Shown here: in pieces, positions 18,470-26,874 of the stretch
Layout: each line of letters starts with the position of its first letter
Numbering within the stretch: the first letter of the stretch is position 1
Assembly: GCF_947493125.1 (NCBI RefSeq)
Contig: NZ_CANLQB010000001.1
Span: 558,001 to 622,000 of the forward strand
Direction: 5' to 3'
Length of the DNA: 64,000 bases
Source of the DNA: an uncultured Roseobacter sp.
GTDB taxonomy: Bacteria > Pseudomonadota > Alphaproteobacteria > Rhodobacterales > Rhodobacteraceae
Made by a program: the position numbers and the translations under genes
The notes under the pieces: model-generated
What the model saw: the letters and a program-made list of their open reading frames with translations, nothing else
What the model was told of the DNA's origin: nothing
Databases searched by the model: none

Positions 18470-19632
18470 CAGCTCGCTCCGCTTGCCAGAGCGACCGTCT
18501 GACCAGAGACAACGCGATGGGGCCCGTCGGGGATGAAACGCATGCCGTCGCTAAAGGTGCCCCGGACATAGGCGCGCGCGCCATCAGAGAAGAGCACCTC
18601 GACCGCCTCTGTCCCAACCGTCAGATCCTCGGCCTTCTCCGGAAGGGTCAGGAGCTGCCAGAGGCCGCGTGGGGCATCCTGCAGCGCTGAGACCGGCACC
18701 CAGGCCCCGCGCTCAGCCACATATTGATCCAGCACCAATGTGCCGATGTCGCGCAGCGGCGGCAGATCACCGTCTTCGAAGTCCAGAAGCACCGTGCGGG
18801 TGCGGGTCGCGCCGTCAAGTTCGGGCAGGACGGAATGAAGCGTCAGCGGATAGCTCTGTCCGGCAAAGCGCGCCTCGAATGCGGCTGTACCGGACAGGGT
18901 CTGCACGACATCCGGCGTTAATCCGACACGGAACTGCTGTCCGCCCGATTCGACCAGCGAGAGGACCGCTTGGCCGGCCCCCACAGCGCTGCCTGTATCG
19001 ACCTCGCGGCTGGCGATCATCGCATCGAAGGGCGCGCGCAGCTCGGATTTTTCCAGCTGCAGCGCGACGGAGACAAGGCTGGCGTCTATTTCAGAAATCC
19101 GGGCCTCCAGCTCTGCTAGGCGCAGGGCCACGTCATCCACGGCCTGATTGGAGGCAAAGCCGCGCTCGCGCAGCTCCGCCTGACGATCTGTGGTCCGGCG
19201 GGCGAGCTCAGCCTGTGCTTCCAGCGCGCGCCGGGAGGCAAGGAGGCGGGTTTGATCCGCTTCGATCAGCCGGGTGTCGAGCCGCGCGACCAATGCGCCT
19301 TGTGTGACCGTGTCGCCTTCATCCACGGCGAGGGTTGCAACGGTGCCGCCTTGCTCAAAGGCCATGGTGGTGCGCTGTGCCGCCTGGATCTGGCCGGGGA
19401 AGTGGCGTGTGATGCGGTAGCCGTCTTCTACCGTCAGCCGCGCGGTGGACACGGTCATGGGCGCCGTGGCGGCTGGCGTGTCGACGTCTGCCGCGCGGTC
19501 AGCCAGGACCATTTGCCCAAGGATCATCAGGCCAATGGCCAAAGCGATCGCCAAAAGGGTGAAGACTAAGGTCATTCCCTGTCGTAGGATGCGATGCCAG
19601 AACGGTTTTTGCGGGGTTGCCGGAGCGGTCAT
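18469..19632 (-). CDS. RND efflux periplasmic adaptor (membrane fusion protein)
   Basis: A 387-aa MFP with one N-terminal membrane helix (LVFTLLAIALAIGLMILG, residues ~21-38). A split lipoyl domain (VATLAVDEGDTVTQGALVAR ... LEKSELRAPFDAMIASREVD) flanks an alpha-hairpin rich in Ala/Glu/Arg, followed by beta-barrel and membrane-proximal domains. I chose the ATG at 19632, preceded by GAGG at proper spacing. It is the first gene of the efflux operon and reads away from a TetR gene across a shared operator region. Confidence 0.93.
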   Translation of the reverse strand: MTAPATPQKPFWHRILRQGMTLVFTLLAIALAIGLMILGQMVLADRAADVDTPAATAPMTVSTARLTVEDGYRITRHFPGQIQAAQRTTMAFEQGGTVATLAVDEGDTVTQGALVARLDTRLIEADQTRLLASRRALEAQAELARRTTDRQAELRERGFASNQAVDDVALRLAELEARISEIDASLVSVALQLEKSELRAPFDAMIASREVDTGSAVGAGQAVLSLVESGGQQFRVGLTPDVVQTLSGTAAFEARFAGQSYPLTLHSVLPELDGATRTRTVLLDFEDGDLPPLRDIGTLVLDQYVAERGAWVPVSALQDAPRGLWQLLTLPEKAEDLTVGTEAVEVLFSDGARAYVRGTFSDGMRFIPDGPHRVVSGQTVALASGAS

Positions 19633-19642
19633 GCGGAGCCTC

Positions 19643-19666
19643 ACTTGCGAAGTAAGTATCACTTAC
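19643..19666. promoter_or_regulatory. probable TetR operator between tetR and the efflux operon
   Basis: GTAAGTATCACTTAC (19652-19666) is a perfect inverted repeat with 6-base arms. The overlapping ACTTGCGAAGT (19643-19653) is a second dyad with 4-base arms. They lie 11-34 bases upstream of the adaptor start and about 45 bases from the TetR start, the usual position for an autoregulating TetR operator. Confidence 0.65.
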
Positions 19667-19710
19667 ATATGTTATAGGCTCTAACTTTATCAAGCGAAAA
19701 GGAGTGCTTT

Positions 19711-20340
19711 TTGTCTGAATCCGAAGCGACACTGCCAGACCGACGCTCAACCTATCACCATGGAGACCTGCGCGAGCGCCTTCTGGAGGTGGTGCGTGAT
19801 CTGGTGGAAACCCATGGTCCGGAGGGCTTTTCCGTGGCGGAGGCCGCACGTCGGGCCGGGGTCAGCACGGCCGCGCCCTACAAGCATTTCAAGGATCGGA
19901 CGGATCTGCTGAACGCGCTGGTCTCGGATGCCATGGATCGTCTGGCCGGGCAAATGGCGGCTGAGCGTGATCGGTATCCCATCGGGACCTATGAGGCGGT
20001 CGCGGGAATCGGTCAGGCTTACATTGATTTCGCGAAGACGGAGCCAGGGATCTTCCGGTTGATGTTCGGCCTCACGGAAGGGCATGAAGATGAAGATGCG
20101 CTGCAGCAGAAGGGTAACCTTTGTCGGGAGATCGTCGAAACGGCCTGTGGTGCTTGCATCGGCGCCGAAGCGACGGACCAGGCGGCGGTTTTGTCAGCCT
20201 ATATTCTGTGGACCAGCGTGCATGGCCACGCGTTTCTCAGCATCGACAAGAAAAACAAGGCCGAGGCCGACGGGCTCAAAGACTGGCACTTCCTGATGAC
20301 GGTCACCCGTGCGGTGCTGGACGCTTCGGCGCGACGTTGA
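19711..20340 (+). CDS. TetR/AcrR-family transcriptional regulator
   Basis: A 209-aa repressor. The N-terminal HTH (RERLLEVVRDLVETHGPEGF then SVAEAARRAGVSTAAPYKHFKDRTDLL) covers residues ~20-68, and a WHG-type ligand-binding domain follows (SAYILWTSVHGHAFLS). The start is TTG at 19711, supported by AAAAGGAG six bases upstream. It is divergent from the RND operon and is its probable local repressor. Confidence 0.92.
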   Translation: MSESEATLPDRRSTYHHGDLRERLLEVVRDLVETHGPEGFSVAEAARRAGVSTAAPYKHFKDRTDLLNALVSDAMDRLAGQMAAERDRYPIGTYEAVAGIGQAYIDFAKTEPGIFRLMFGLTEGHEDEDALQQKGNLCREIVETACGACIGAEATDQAAVLSAYILWTSVHGHAFLSIDKKNKAEADGLKDWHFLMTVTRAVLDASARR

Positions 20341-20346
20341 GCCCGC

Positions 20347-21369
20347 TCAGCTGGCGATGCGCCGGCGGCGCGAGCTGCGCCGTGTCGGTATTGCGTCCTC
20401 CCCGGTGCCATCACTTTGCGACGAGAATGCGCCCAGGCGGTCGACGATTTCCTCCAGCGTTGGCGGATGCTCGAGCGTGCGGGTGTCGAGTGCCTCGCGC
20501 ATGTGGCGCAGGTGTTCGGGCATGGTGCCGCAACAGCCGCCGATGATGCTGGCCCCGCAGGCCCGCGCCATGACCGCGTAGTCCGCCATGAGCTCAGGCG
20601 TACCGTCATAGTGAATATGACCGTCCACATACTTGGGGATACCCGCGTTGCCCTTAGCGATGACCGGGCGGTCCGGGCCCTGCGCGGCGAAGCCGAGGAT
20701 GGTCCGCAACAGGTCCGATGCGCCGGTGCCGCAGTTGGCTCCGAAAGCCAACGGAGCGGTGTCGCCCAGATCACCGACAAGCTTGACCATGTCGGCGCTT
20801 GTCAGGCCCATCATTGTCCGGCCCGCGGTGTCGAAGCTCATGGTTCCGGCCCAGTCGAGGCCGGCCAGCGCAAAACCTTCGGCGGCGGCGCGATACTCTT
20901 CCGGTGCGCTGATCGTCTCGAGCCAGCCGATGTCGGCGCCGCCGGATTTCAGCCCGTCGGCAGCCTCATGAAACATCTCGACCGCGAGGCTGTGGCTGAG
21001 CGTGCCCACAGGTTCCATAATCTCACCTGTTGGGCCAACCGAGCCTGCGACGATCACAGGGCGCCCGGCGGTATCGGCGATGTCGCGCCCGATCTCGGCT
21101 GAGACGCGGGCGAGCTCATGCACACGTTTCTCGGCGCCGTGCAGCGTGAGCCGTGCGGCATTGGCGCCAAAGGAATTGGTCAGGAAGAGATCGCTGCCCG
21201 CATCGACCGCGCCGGCATAAAGTGTCTTGATCTTCGCGGGTTCGTCAGTGTTCCAAAGCTCCGGCGCGTCGCCGGACATCAGCCCCATGTTGAAGAGGTT
21301 CGTGCCGGTTGCCCCATCGGCGAGCAGGGTGCCCTTTTCGGCCAGCAGGGAGATCATCGGGTTTCTCAT
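20347..21369 (-). CDS. homocysteine S-methyltransferase (BHMT-like), probable Hcy subunit of split methionine synthase
   Basis: A 340-aa pterin-independent homocysteine methyltransferase fold. Zinc ligands are the cysteine of FGANCGTGASD near residue 205-212 and the pair in IIGGCCGTMPEHLRHM near 275. The N-terminus LLADGATGTNLFNMGL is typical. Databases usually call it betaine-homocysteine methyltransferase; in Rhodobacterales this class supplies the homocysteine-binding module of a three-part, B12-dependent methionine synthase. The arginine-rich C-terminal tail (RRSSRRRRIAS) is unusual. It lies in the same block and strand as the corrinoid protein, which favours the split-MetH reading over a betaine enzyme. 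Confidence 0.9.
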   Translation of the reverse strand: MRNPMISLLAEKGTLLADGATGTNLFNMGLMSGDAPELWNTDEPAKIKTLYAGAVDAGSDLFLTNSFGANAARLTLHGAEKRVHELARVSAEIGRDIADTAGRPVIVAGSVGPTGEIMEPVGTLSHSLAVEMFHEAADGLKSGGADIGWLETISAPEEYRAAAEGFALAGLDWAGTMSFDTAGRTMMGLTSADMVKLVGDLGDTAPLAFGANCGTGASDLLRTILGFAAQGPDRPVIAKGNAGIPKYVDGHIHYDGTPELMADYAVMARACGASIIGGCCGTMPEHLRHMREALDTRTLEHPPTLEEIVDRLGAFSSQSDGTGEDAIPTRRSSRRRRIAS

Positions 21370-21424
21370 GGCGCGCCTTCAACATCAAGGAGACCCTGCG
21401 CATGTCACAAACCCCGTTTCAAAT

Positions 21425-21458
21425 CAAATTCATAAAACTCATCTTGGTTATGAATTTG
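21425..21458. promoter_or_regulatory. long AT-rich inverted repeat upstream of the homocysteine methyltransferase
   Basis: CAAATTCATAA (21425-21435) and TTATGAATTTG (21448-21458) are perfect 11-base arms around a 12-base spacer, 56 bases upstream of the methyltransferase start. It could be an operator for a methionine or S-adenosylhomocysteine regulator, or a 5'-leader hairpin. I recognise no known riboswitch. Confidence 0.55.
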
Positions 21459-21524
21459 ACAACATCGGTGGTCGTGCGCTGGCCCGCGTGTCCGTGCGGG
21501 CTGACGCCAAGTTCTTGAGCAGGA

Positions 21525-21839
21525 TCAGTTTTCCTGCATCAACTGAGCTTTGGCTTCGGCCATAAGCTCGATCATTTTTGTACGAATTGTCGTCTCATCC
21601 GCGCGCGCGCCCAAGTCGCCCGAGACCTTGCGATACACATCCTCGTCGCCCGCTTCTTCGAAATCGGACTTCACCACTTCCTTTGCGTAGTCGGCAGCGT
21701 CATCACCGGATTTGCCCAGAAGCTCCGCCGCCCAGAGGCCCAGCAGCTTGTTGCGCCGCGCTTCGGCCCTGAACTGCATTTCGGCATCATGCGCGTATTT
21801 GTTTTCAAAGGCGTTTTCGCGGTCGTCGAATGTGGTCAT
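21525..21839 (-). CDS. F1-ATPase inhibitor subunit zeta (DUF1476)
   Basis: A 104-aa protein matching the alphaproteobacterial zeta subunit, a natural inhibitor that blocks ATP hydrolysis by F1-ATPase. The conserved start MTTFDDRENAFENKYAHDAE and the region RRNKLLGLWAAELLGKSGDD are visible; the N-terminal inhibitory segment is intact. I chose the ATG at 21839 from this conserved start. It is divergent from purC across 154 bases. Confidence 0.93.
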   Translation of the reverse strand: MTTFDDRENAFENKYAHDAEMQFRAEARRNKLLGLWAAELLGKSGDDAADYAKEVVKSDFEEAGDEDVYRKVSGDLGARADETTIRTKMIELMAEAKAQLMQEN

Positions 21840-21993
21840 GGGCTGGTCTCCTGATGAAGGGGTTCGTGTTACACCAGATATGCGAGCTTGGTTCGATTTG
21901 CGCAAGTGGCGCTGGCTTGCAGCAACGCAGACCTTCCACTAAGAGGGGCGCTACGTGGCCGCGCTTTTTGCGGTCCGAGGGGAAAGGACGCCT

Positions 21994-22755
21994 ATGGCGC
22001 GGCGCAAGAAAATCTACGAAGGCAAAGCGAAAATTCTCTACGAAGGGCCGGAGCCGGGCACGATTGTCCAATACTTCAAAGATGATGCCACCGCCTTCAA
22101 CGCCGAGAAGAAAGCCGTGATCGAGGGCAAGGGCGTGTTGAACAACCGCCTCAGCGAGTTCTTCATGACCGGGCTCGGCCAGATCGGTGTACCCAACCAT
22201 TTCATCAAGCGCCTGAACATGCGCGAGCAGCTGGTGCGCAGCGTCGAGATCATTCCGCTGGAGATCATCGTGCGCAACTATGCGGCCGGCACCATGTCCA
22301 AACGGCTTGGGATTGAGGAGGGCACACAGCTGCCGCGCCCGATCGTGGAGTATTGCTATAAGGACGACTCCCTGGGCGACCCGTTGGTCACGGAAGAGCA
22401 CATCGCGGCCTTTGGCTGGGCCAGCCAGCAGGACATGGATGACATCTTGAGCCTTGCGTTGCGGGTCAACGATTTCCTATCTGGCGTGATGATGGCGGTT
22501 GGTATTCGGTTGGTGGACTTCAAGATCGAGGTCGGGCGCGTCTTCGACGGTGATTTCCAGCGGCTGATCGTGGCGGATGAGATCAGTCCCGACAGCTGCC
22601 GGCTGTGGGACATCGAGACCGGCCAGAAGCTGGACAAGGACGTGTTTCGGCGCGATCTCGGCGATCTGAAGGACGCTTATACCGAAGTTGCCAAGCGGCT
22701 TGGGGTGATGCCCAAGACGGCGGCGCCGATCACCAAGCCCACGCTTATCAACTGA
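21994..22755 (+). CDS. purC: phosphoribosylaminoimidazole-succinocarboxamide synthase
   Basis: SAICAR synthetase, 253 aa, joins CAIR and aspartate in purine synthesis. The N-terminus [16 protein letters not shown], the motif [14 protein letters not shown] and [32 protein letters not shown] (in parts, residues ~175-205) are diagnostic. The ATG at 21994 has GGAAAGGA about 7 bases upstream. It heads a purC-purS-purQ cluster. Confidence 0.97.
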   Translation: MARRKKIYEGKAKILYEGPEPGTIVQYFKDDATAFNAEKKAVIEGKGVLNNRLSEFFMTGLGQIGVPNHFIKRLNMREQLVRSVEIIPLEIIVRNYAAGTMSKRLGIEEGTQLPRPIVEYCYKDDSLGDPLVTEEHIAAFGWASQQDMDDILSLALRVNDFLSGVMMAVGIRLVDFKIEVGRVFDGDFQRLIVADEISPDSCRLWDIETGQKLDKDVFRRDLGDLKDAYTEVAKRLGVMPKTAAPITKPTLIN

Positions 22756-22769
22756 GGGCCGCGGCGGGA

Positions 22770-22794
22770 ATTGAGTATTTTTGGAAGGATGAAG
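22770..22794 (+). repeat. intergenic repeat, copy 1 (ATTGAGTATTTTTGGAAGG motif)
   Basis: This 25-base element between purC and purS recurs at 46399-46423 with one mismatch. A GC palindrome (GCCGCGGC, 22758-22765) lies just before it. It could act as a partial terminator, processing site or internal promoter. Confidence 0.6.
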
Positions 22795-22802
22795 GACAGG
22801 GC

Positions 22803-23033
22803 ATGAAAGCGCGAGTGCATGTGATGCTTAAAAACGGCGTGCTGGATCCGCAGGGCGAGGCGGTGCGTCATGCGCTGGGGGCGCTGGGGTTCGACGGCGT
22901 GAAAGGTGTGCGGCAGGGCAAGGTGATCGAGCTCGATCTCGACGCAGGCGCCACGGAAGCCGATGTCAACGCGATGTGCGAGAAGCTGCTCGCCAATACG
23001 GTGATCGAATCCTATTCGGTGGAGATGAGCTGA
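22803..23033 (+). CDS. purS: phosphoribosylformylglycinamidine synthase subunit PurS
   Basis: A 76-aa bridging subunit of the FGAM synthase complex PurL-PurQ-PurS. Family hallmarks are [38 protein letters not shown] and the C-terminal [16 protein letters not shown]. Its stop overlaps the purQ start (TGATG). The large PurL subunit is not in the window. Confidence 0.96.
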   Translation: MKARVHVMLKNGVLDPQGEAVRHALGALGFDGVKGVRQGKVIELDLDAGATEADVNAMCEKLLANTVIESYSVEMS

Positions 23034-23701
23034 TGCACGCGGCGGTTGTGGTTTTCCCTGGGTCGAACTGTGACCGCGATCTTGCCGTCGCATTCGAGGC
23101 TGCGGGCGCCAAGGTCTCGATGGTGTGGCACAAAGACAGCAGCCTGCCGCGCGACGTCGATGTTGTCGGCGTGCCGGGCGGGTTTTCATTCGGCGACTAC
23201 CTGCGGTGCGGCGCGATTGCGGCCAATTCTCCAATCTGCCGCTCGGTGGCGGATCACGCGCGGCGCGGCGGCTATGTGCTGGGGATTTGCAACGGGTTCC
23301 AGGTGTTGACGGAAACAGGCTTGTTGCCGGGGGCTTTGCTGCGCAATGCCGGGTTGAAGTACATCTGCCAGACTGTTGGTTTGAAAGTGGAAACTTCGCA
23401 GTCCGCATATACGGAAGGCTATAATGCCGGCGATGTGATCGACATCCCGATCGCGCATCATGACGGCAATTACTTTGTTGATGACGACACCCTCACGCGT
23501 TTGAAGGGGGAGGATCGGATTGCGTTCACCTATACCGACAATCCGAATGGCGCACGGGCTGATATCGCGGGCATCCTGTCGGAGAACCGCCGCGTGTTGG
23601 GGATGATGCCGCACCCTGAGCGCGCAGCAGACCGCGTCCATGGGGGAACGGACGGACAGGCGCTCTTCCGCGCATTGACGGGCGCGCTGGTCAAAGCGTG
23701 A
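23033..23701 (+). CDS. purQ: phosphoribosylformylglycinamidine synthase subunit PurQ
   Basis: A 222-aa class I glutamine amidotransferase that supplies ammonia to PurL. The nucleophile lies in [11 protein letters not shown] (Cys near residue 86), and the catalytic His/Glu in [10 protein letters not shown] near residue 197. [16 protein letters not shown] forms the oxyanion region. Coupled to purS by a one-base TGATG overlap. Confidence 0.97.
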   Translation: MHAAVVVFPGSNCDRDLAVAFEAAGAKVSMVWHKDSSLPRDVDVVGVPGGFSFGDYLRCGAIAANSPICRSVADHARRGGYVLGICNGFQVLTETGLLPGALLRNAGLKYICQTVGLKVETSQSAYTEGYNAGDVIDIPIAHHDGNYFVDDDTLTRLKGEDRIAFTYTDNPNGARADIAGILSENRRVLGMMPHPERAADRVHGGTDGQALFRALTGALVKA

Positions 23702-23738
23702 CTTGAGCGCTGCGCGCGCTTTCGCGTACTGTCGCCGC

Positions 23739-25499
23739 ATGACGAACGCTGCCGATCCTGATCCTCAGACCCGTGCCATCAACTGGCGTGTGCGGGTGGC
23801 GCTGGCGGTGTTGCTTCTGCTCGCTGTGGTTGTGGTCGCTGTCACCAACAAACTGTTGACGGATCGCTTTACCGAAAGCACGCGCAACCGGGCCGAGCTG
23901 CGCTTGGCGCTTTACAGCGGGAATTTACTGTCAGAGTTGCGCCAGAACGCCATCGTGCCGCAGCTTCTTGCACGGGACGCGGAGCTGATCGGGGCGCTGA
24001 ACTCCGCCGACTATACCGCCTCGACCCGGCGGCTGATCTCCTTCGTCGAGGAAATCGGCGCGGCCTCGCTGATGCTGCTGGACATTGACGGGCGCACGGT
24101 TGCTGCGACAGACCGCAACCGTCTGGGCTCGAGCCACCGCGCGGATCCCTATTTCGTGGACGCGATCCGCGCCAATGCCACCATCTTTACCGTCGCCGAA
24201 CGCGAGGCGGGAGGCTACGGCTTCTTTTACTCCCGACGGGTGCAGTCCGGGTCCGATGTGCTCGGGGTGATCGCCGTCGAGGTCGATTTGCAAAAATTCG
24301 GTCGCGCCTGGGCGGGCATCTCCGATGCGGTGATTGTGACCGACAGCACCGGCACGATTATTCTGACCACAGAGCCGCGCTGGCTGGGGCGGACGGAGCA
24401 GGAGGCCCTGGCGCGGCAGACGCCGCAGAACGCGATCCAGCGGGCCATCCAGGCGACCGCCGATTGGACGGCGCAGCCAACGGACTCCTATCTCGAAGGA
24501 GAGGCGGTGATGCGGTTGGAAAACCGTATTCCGTTCCGTGGATGGCGCATGGCGAGCTTCACCACCTATGCCTCCGTGCGAGAGCGGGTGAACGGCGTTT
24601 TGGCTCTGGAAATCATGGGCTTCGCGATTCTGCTGGCGCTGAGCTTCTATGCGCTCAGCCGCCGCACAGCGCTGCGCATGGCCTTGTTTCAGCGGGAATC
24701 TGCCGAGTTGCGGACGCTGAACGCGGCGCTGCAGCGGGAAATCGCCGAGCGGAAACGGGTGCAGGAAACGTTGGCGGTGGCCGAGCAGACGTTGGAGCAA
24801 TCGAGCAAGCTGGCGGCCTTGGGCGAGATGTCGGCGGCGGTCAGCCACGAGCTCAATCAACCGCTTGCAGCGATGAAGACCTACCTCGCCGGCGCGCGGT
24901 TGCTGCTGCGTCGGAACCGCCAGGATGAGGCGCTCTCCTCCTTTGGCCGGATTGACGATCTGATCGAGCGGATGGGGGGGATCACGCGGCAGTTGAAGTC
25001 CTATGCACGCAAAGGCCAGGAGGCGTTTTCTCCAGTGGATATGGGCGATGCGCTGGCTTCGGCCCTTTCGATGATGGAGCCGCAGCTGCGCCAGCAACAC
25101 GTACAGATCAGCCGGATCGTGCCGGACAAACCGGTCGAGGTGATGGGAGACCGGTTGCGTATCGAGCAGGTCATGGTGAACCTGCTGCGCAACGCCATCG
25201 ACGCCACCAAATCGGAAGCTGATCCGAAGGTCGAGATCCTGCTGACGGCGGGCGAGACGGCGACCTTGACGGTACGGGACAACGGACCGGGCATCGAGGA
25301 TCTCGATCAGCTCTTCGAGCCGTTTTACACGACGAAGCAGCCGGGAGATGGCGTGGGGCTGGGCCTCGCCATCTCATCTGGTATCGTGAATGACCTAGGG
25401 GGGCGCCTGACGGCGCGCAACGGACAGACCGGGGGCGCGGTCTTCGAGATGCAATTGCCAATTATGGGCAATGAGCACAGTACACAAGCGGCGGAGTAA
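23739..25499 (+). CDS. dctB: C4-dicarboxylate sensor histidine kinase DctB
   Basis: A 586-aa membrane kinase. One TM helix lies near residues 15-35, followed by a double-PAS periplasmic sensor (region GSSHRADPYFVDAIRANATI), a second TM near 288-305, a coiled linker, and the kinase core. The H-box is SAAVSHELNQPLAAMKTYL (His about 368), the N-box MVNLLRNAIDAT and the G-boxes DNGPGI and GVGLGLAIS. It is followed after three bases by its regulator. No dicarboxylate TRAP transporter is adjacent. Confidence 0.92.
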   Translation: MTNAADPDPQTRAINWRVRVALAVLLLLAVVVVAVTNKLLTDRFTESTRNRAELRLALYSGNLLSELRQNAIVPQLLARDAELIGALNSADYTASTRRLISFVEEIGAASLMLLDIDGRTVAATDRNRLGSSHRADPYFVDAIRANATIFTVAEREAGGYGFFYSRRVQSGSDVLGVIAVEVDLQKFGRAWAGISDAVIVTDSTGTIILTTEPRWLGRTEQEALARQTPQNAIQRAIQATADWTAQPTDSYLEGEAVMRLENRIPFRGWRMASFTTYASVRERVNGVLALEIMGFAILLALSFYALSRRTALRMALFQRESAELRTLNAALQREIAERKRVQETLAVAEQTLEQSSKLAALGEMSAAVSHELNQPLAAMKTYLAGARLLLRRNRQDEALSSFGRIDDLIERMGGITRQLKSYARKGQEAFSPVDMGDALASALSMMEPQLRQQHVQISRIVPDKPVEVMGDRLRIEQVMVNLLRNAIDATKSEADPKVEILLTAGETATLTVRDNGPGIEDLDQLFEPFYTTKQPGDGVGLGLAISSGIVNDLGGRLTARNGQTGGAVFEMQLPIMGNEHSTQAAE

Positions 25500-25502
25500 G
25501 CC

Positions 25503-26837
25503 ATGACACAAGCAATGAAAATCGCGATTGTAGATGACGAGCAGGACATGCGGCAATCGATCAGCCAATGGCTTGCCCTGTCTGGCTACGATACGGAAAC
25601 CTTTGGCAGCGCGGAGGATGCGCTCAAGGTGCTCGGCCCGGACTATCCCGGGATCGTCATTTCCGACATCAAGATGCCCGGCATGGACGGTATGCAGTTT
25701 CTCAAGAAATTGATGGGCAATGACAGCGCTCTGCCGGTCATCATGATCACCGGTCACGGCGATGTGCCCATGGCTGTGGAAGCCATGCGCGTGGGCGCCT
25801 TCGATTTTCTGGAAAAGCCGTTCAACCCGGACCGGATGAACGAGCTGGCCAAGAAAGCGACCGGTGCCCGGCGTCTGGTGATGGACAACCGTGCGCTGCG
25901 CCGCGAGCTCAGCGATGGTGGCCAACTGATGAAGAAGCTGATCGGTCAGAGCCCGGTCATGGAGCGGCTGCGCGAAGATATTCTCGACCTCGGTCAGGCC
26001 GATGGCCATGTGCTGATCGACGGTGAGACCGGCACCGGCAAGACGTTGGTGGCGCACGCGTTGCACGCTGTTGGCTCGCGTGCCGGCAAAAAGTTCGTGC
26101 TGGTCAGCTGCGGCGCCTATGAGGAAGAGGCGCTGAGCAAACGCCTTTTTGGCCCGATGAACCCCGAGGATGCGCAACTGCCAGCCATCGAAGAGGCACG
26201 CGGCGGGACGCTGGTGCTGGAAGACATCGAGGCGCTGACCGAGACGTTGCAGGCGCGGCTGCTCAGTGTGATCAACGAGCAGGGCGCACCGGCGGAGACG
26301 CGGATCGTCGCGATTTCCAACCTCCAGGAGGCAGGCAGGACCTGCGAGGACGCGCTGCGCGCGGATCTCTTCTATCGCCTGGCCGCCTTGCGGATTACCG
26401 TGCCTCCGCTGCGTCAGCGCGGTGAAGACATTCTGACGCTCTTCACCCGTCTCAGCGAGCAGTTCTCCGATGAGTATGGTTGTGATGCGCCGCAGGTCTC
26501 CGCGCAGGAGGCCGCGCAACTGCTGCAGGCCCCTTGGCCCGGCAATGTGCGCCAGCTGATCAATGTGGCGGAACGGGCTGTGCTGCAGTCGCGGCGCGGC
26601 TCGGGCACCATCGCGTCGCTGCTGATGAACGATCACGAAGACATGCAGCCGGTGATGACCACCGAAGGCAAACCGCTGAAAGAATATGTGGAAGCCTTTG
26701 AACGCATGCTGATCGACAATACCATGCGGCGGCACCGCGGCTCCATCGCGAGCGTGATGGAAGAGCTTTGCTTGCCACGACGCACGCTAAACGAGAAAAT
26801 GGCGAAATACGGCCTGCAGCGCTCCGATTACCTCTGA
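25503..26837 (+). CDS. dctD: NtrC-type response regulator DctD-like, lacking the sigma-54 GAFTGA loop
   Basis: A 444-aa regulator. Receiver domain: phosphoacceptor Asp ~55 in IVISDIKMPGMDG. AAA+ domain: Walker A GETGTGKT (174-181). The usual GAFTGA loop region reads instead LFGPMNPEDAQLPAIEEA (215-232), and Walker B is LVLEDIE with acidic residues swapped compared with the usual LFLDEI. The arginine-finger segment LRADLFYRLA and a Fis-type HTH (GSIASVMEELCLPRRTLNEK) remain. Without GAFTGA it is unlikely to activate sigma-54 polymerase, a situation known for Rhodobacter capsulatus NtrC. It is paired with dctB. Confidence 0.9.
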   Translation: MTQAMKIAIVDDEQDMRQSISQWLALSGYDTETFGSAEDALKVLGPDYPGIVISDIKMPGMDGMQFLKKLMGNDSALPVIMITGHGDVPMAVEAMRVGAFDFLEKPFNPDRMNELAKKATGARRLVMDNRALRRELSDGGQLMKKLIGQSPVMERLREDILDLGQADGHVLIDGETGTGKTLVAHALHAVGSRAGKKFVLVSCGAYEEEALSKRLFGPMNPEDAQLPAIEEARGGTLVLEDIEALTETLQARLLSVINEQGAPAETRIVAISNLQEAGRTCEDALRADLFYRLAALRITVPPLRQRGEDILTLFTRLSEQFSDEYGCDAPQVSAQEAAQLLQAPWPGNVRQLINVAERAVLQSRRGSGTIASLLMNDHEDMQPVMTTEGKPLKEYVEAFERMLIDNTMRRHRGSIASVMEELCLPRRTLNEKMAKYGLQRSDYL

Positions 26838-26841
26838 GCGC

Positions 26842-26874
26842 CGCGGGTTTTCGCCTACCTTGCGAAAAACCGCG
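26842..26874 (+). terminator. hairpin after dctD
   Basis: CGCGGGTTTTCGC (26842-26854) and GCGAAAAACCGCG (26862-26874) pair over 13 bases with one mismatch around a 7-base loop, four bases past the dctD stop. No T-run follows, so termination strength is uncertain. Confidence 0.6.

Noticed and set aside
17231-18502. A 423-codon frame opposite the RND permease
   Set aside because: Composition (His/Gln/Arg/Asp-rich) is typical of an antisense shadow; the RND gene on the other strand is unmistakable.
21370-21524. SAM-II, SAM-V or SAH riboswitch upstream of the homocysteine methyltransferase
   Set aside because: I looked for the conserved cores and did not find them; only the AT-rich inverted repeat is evident.
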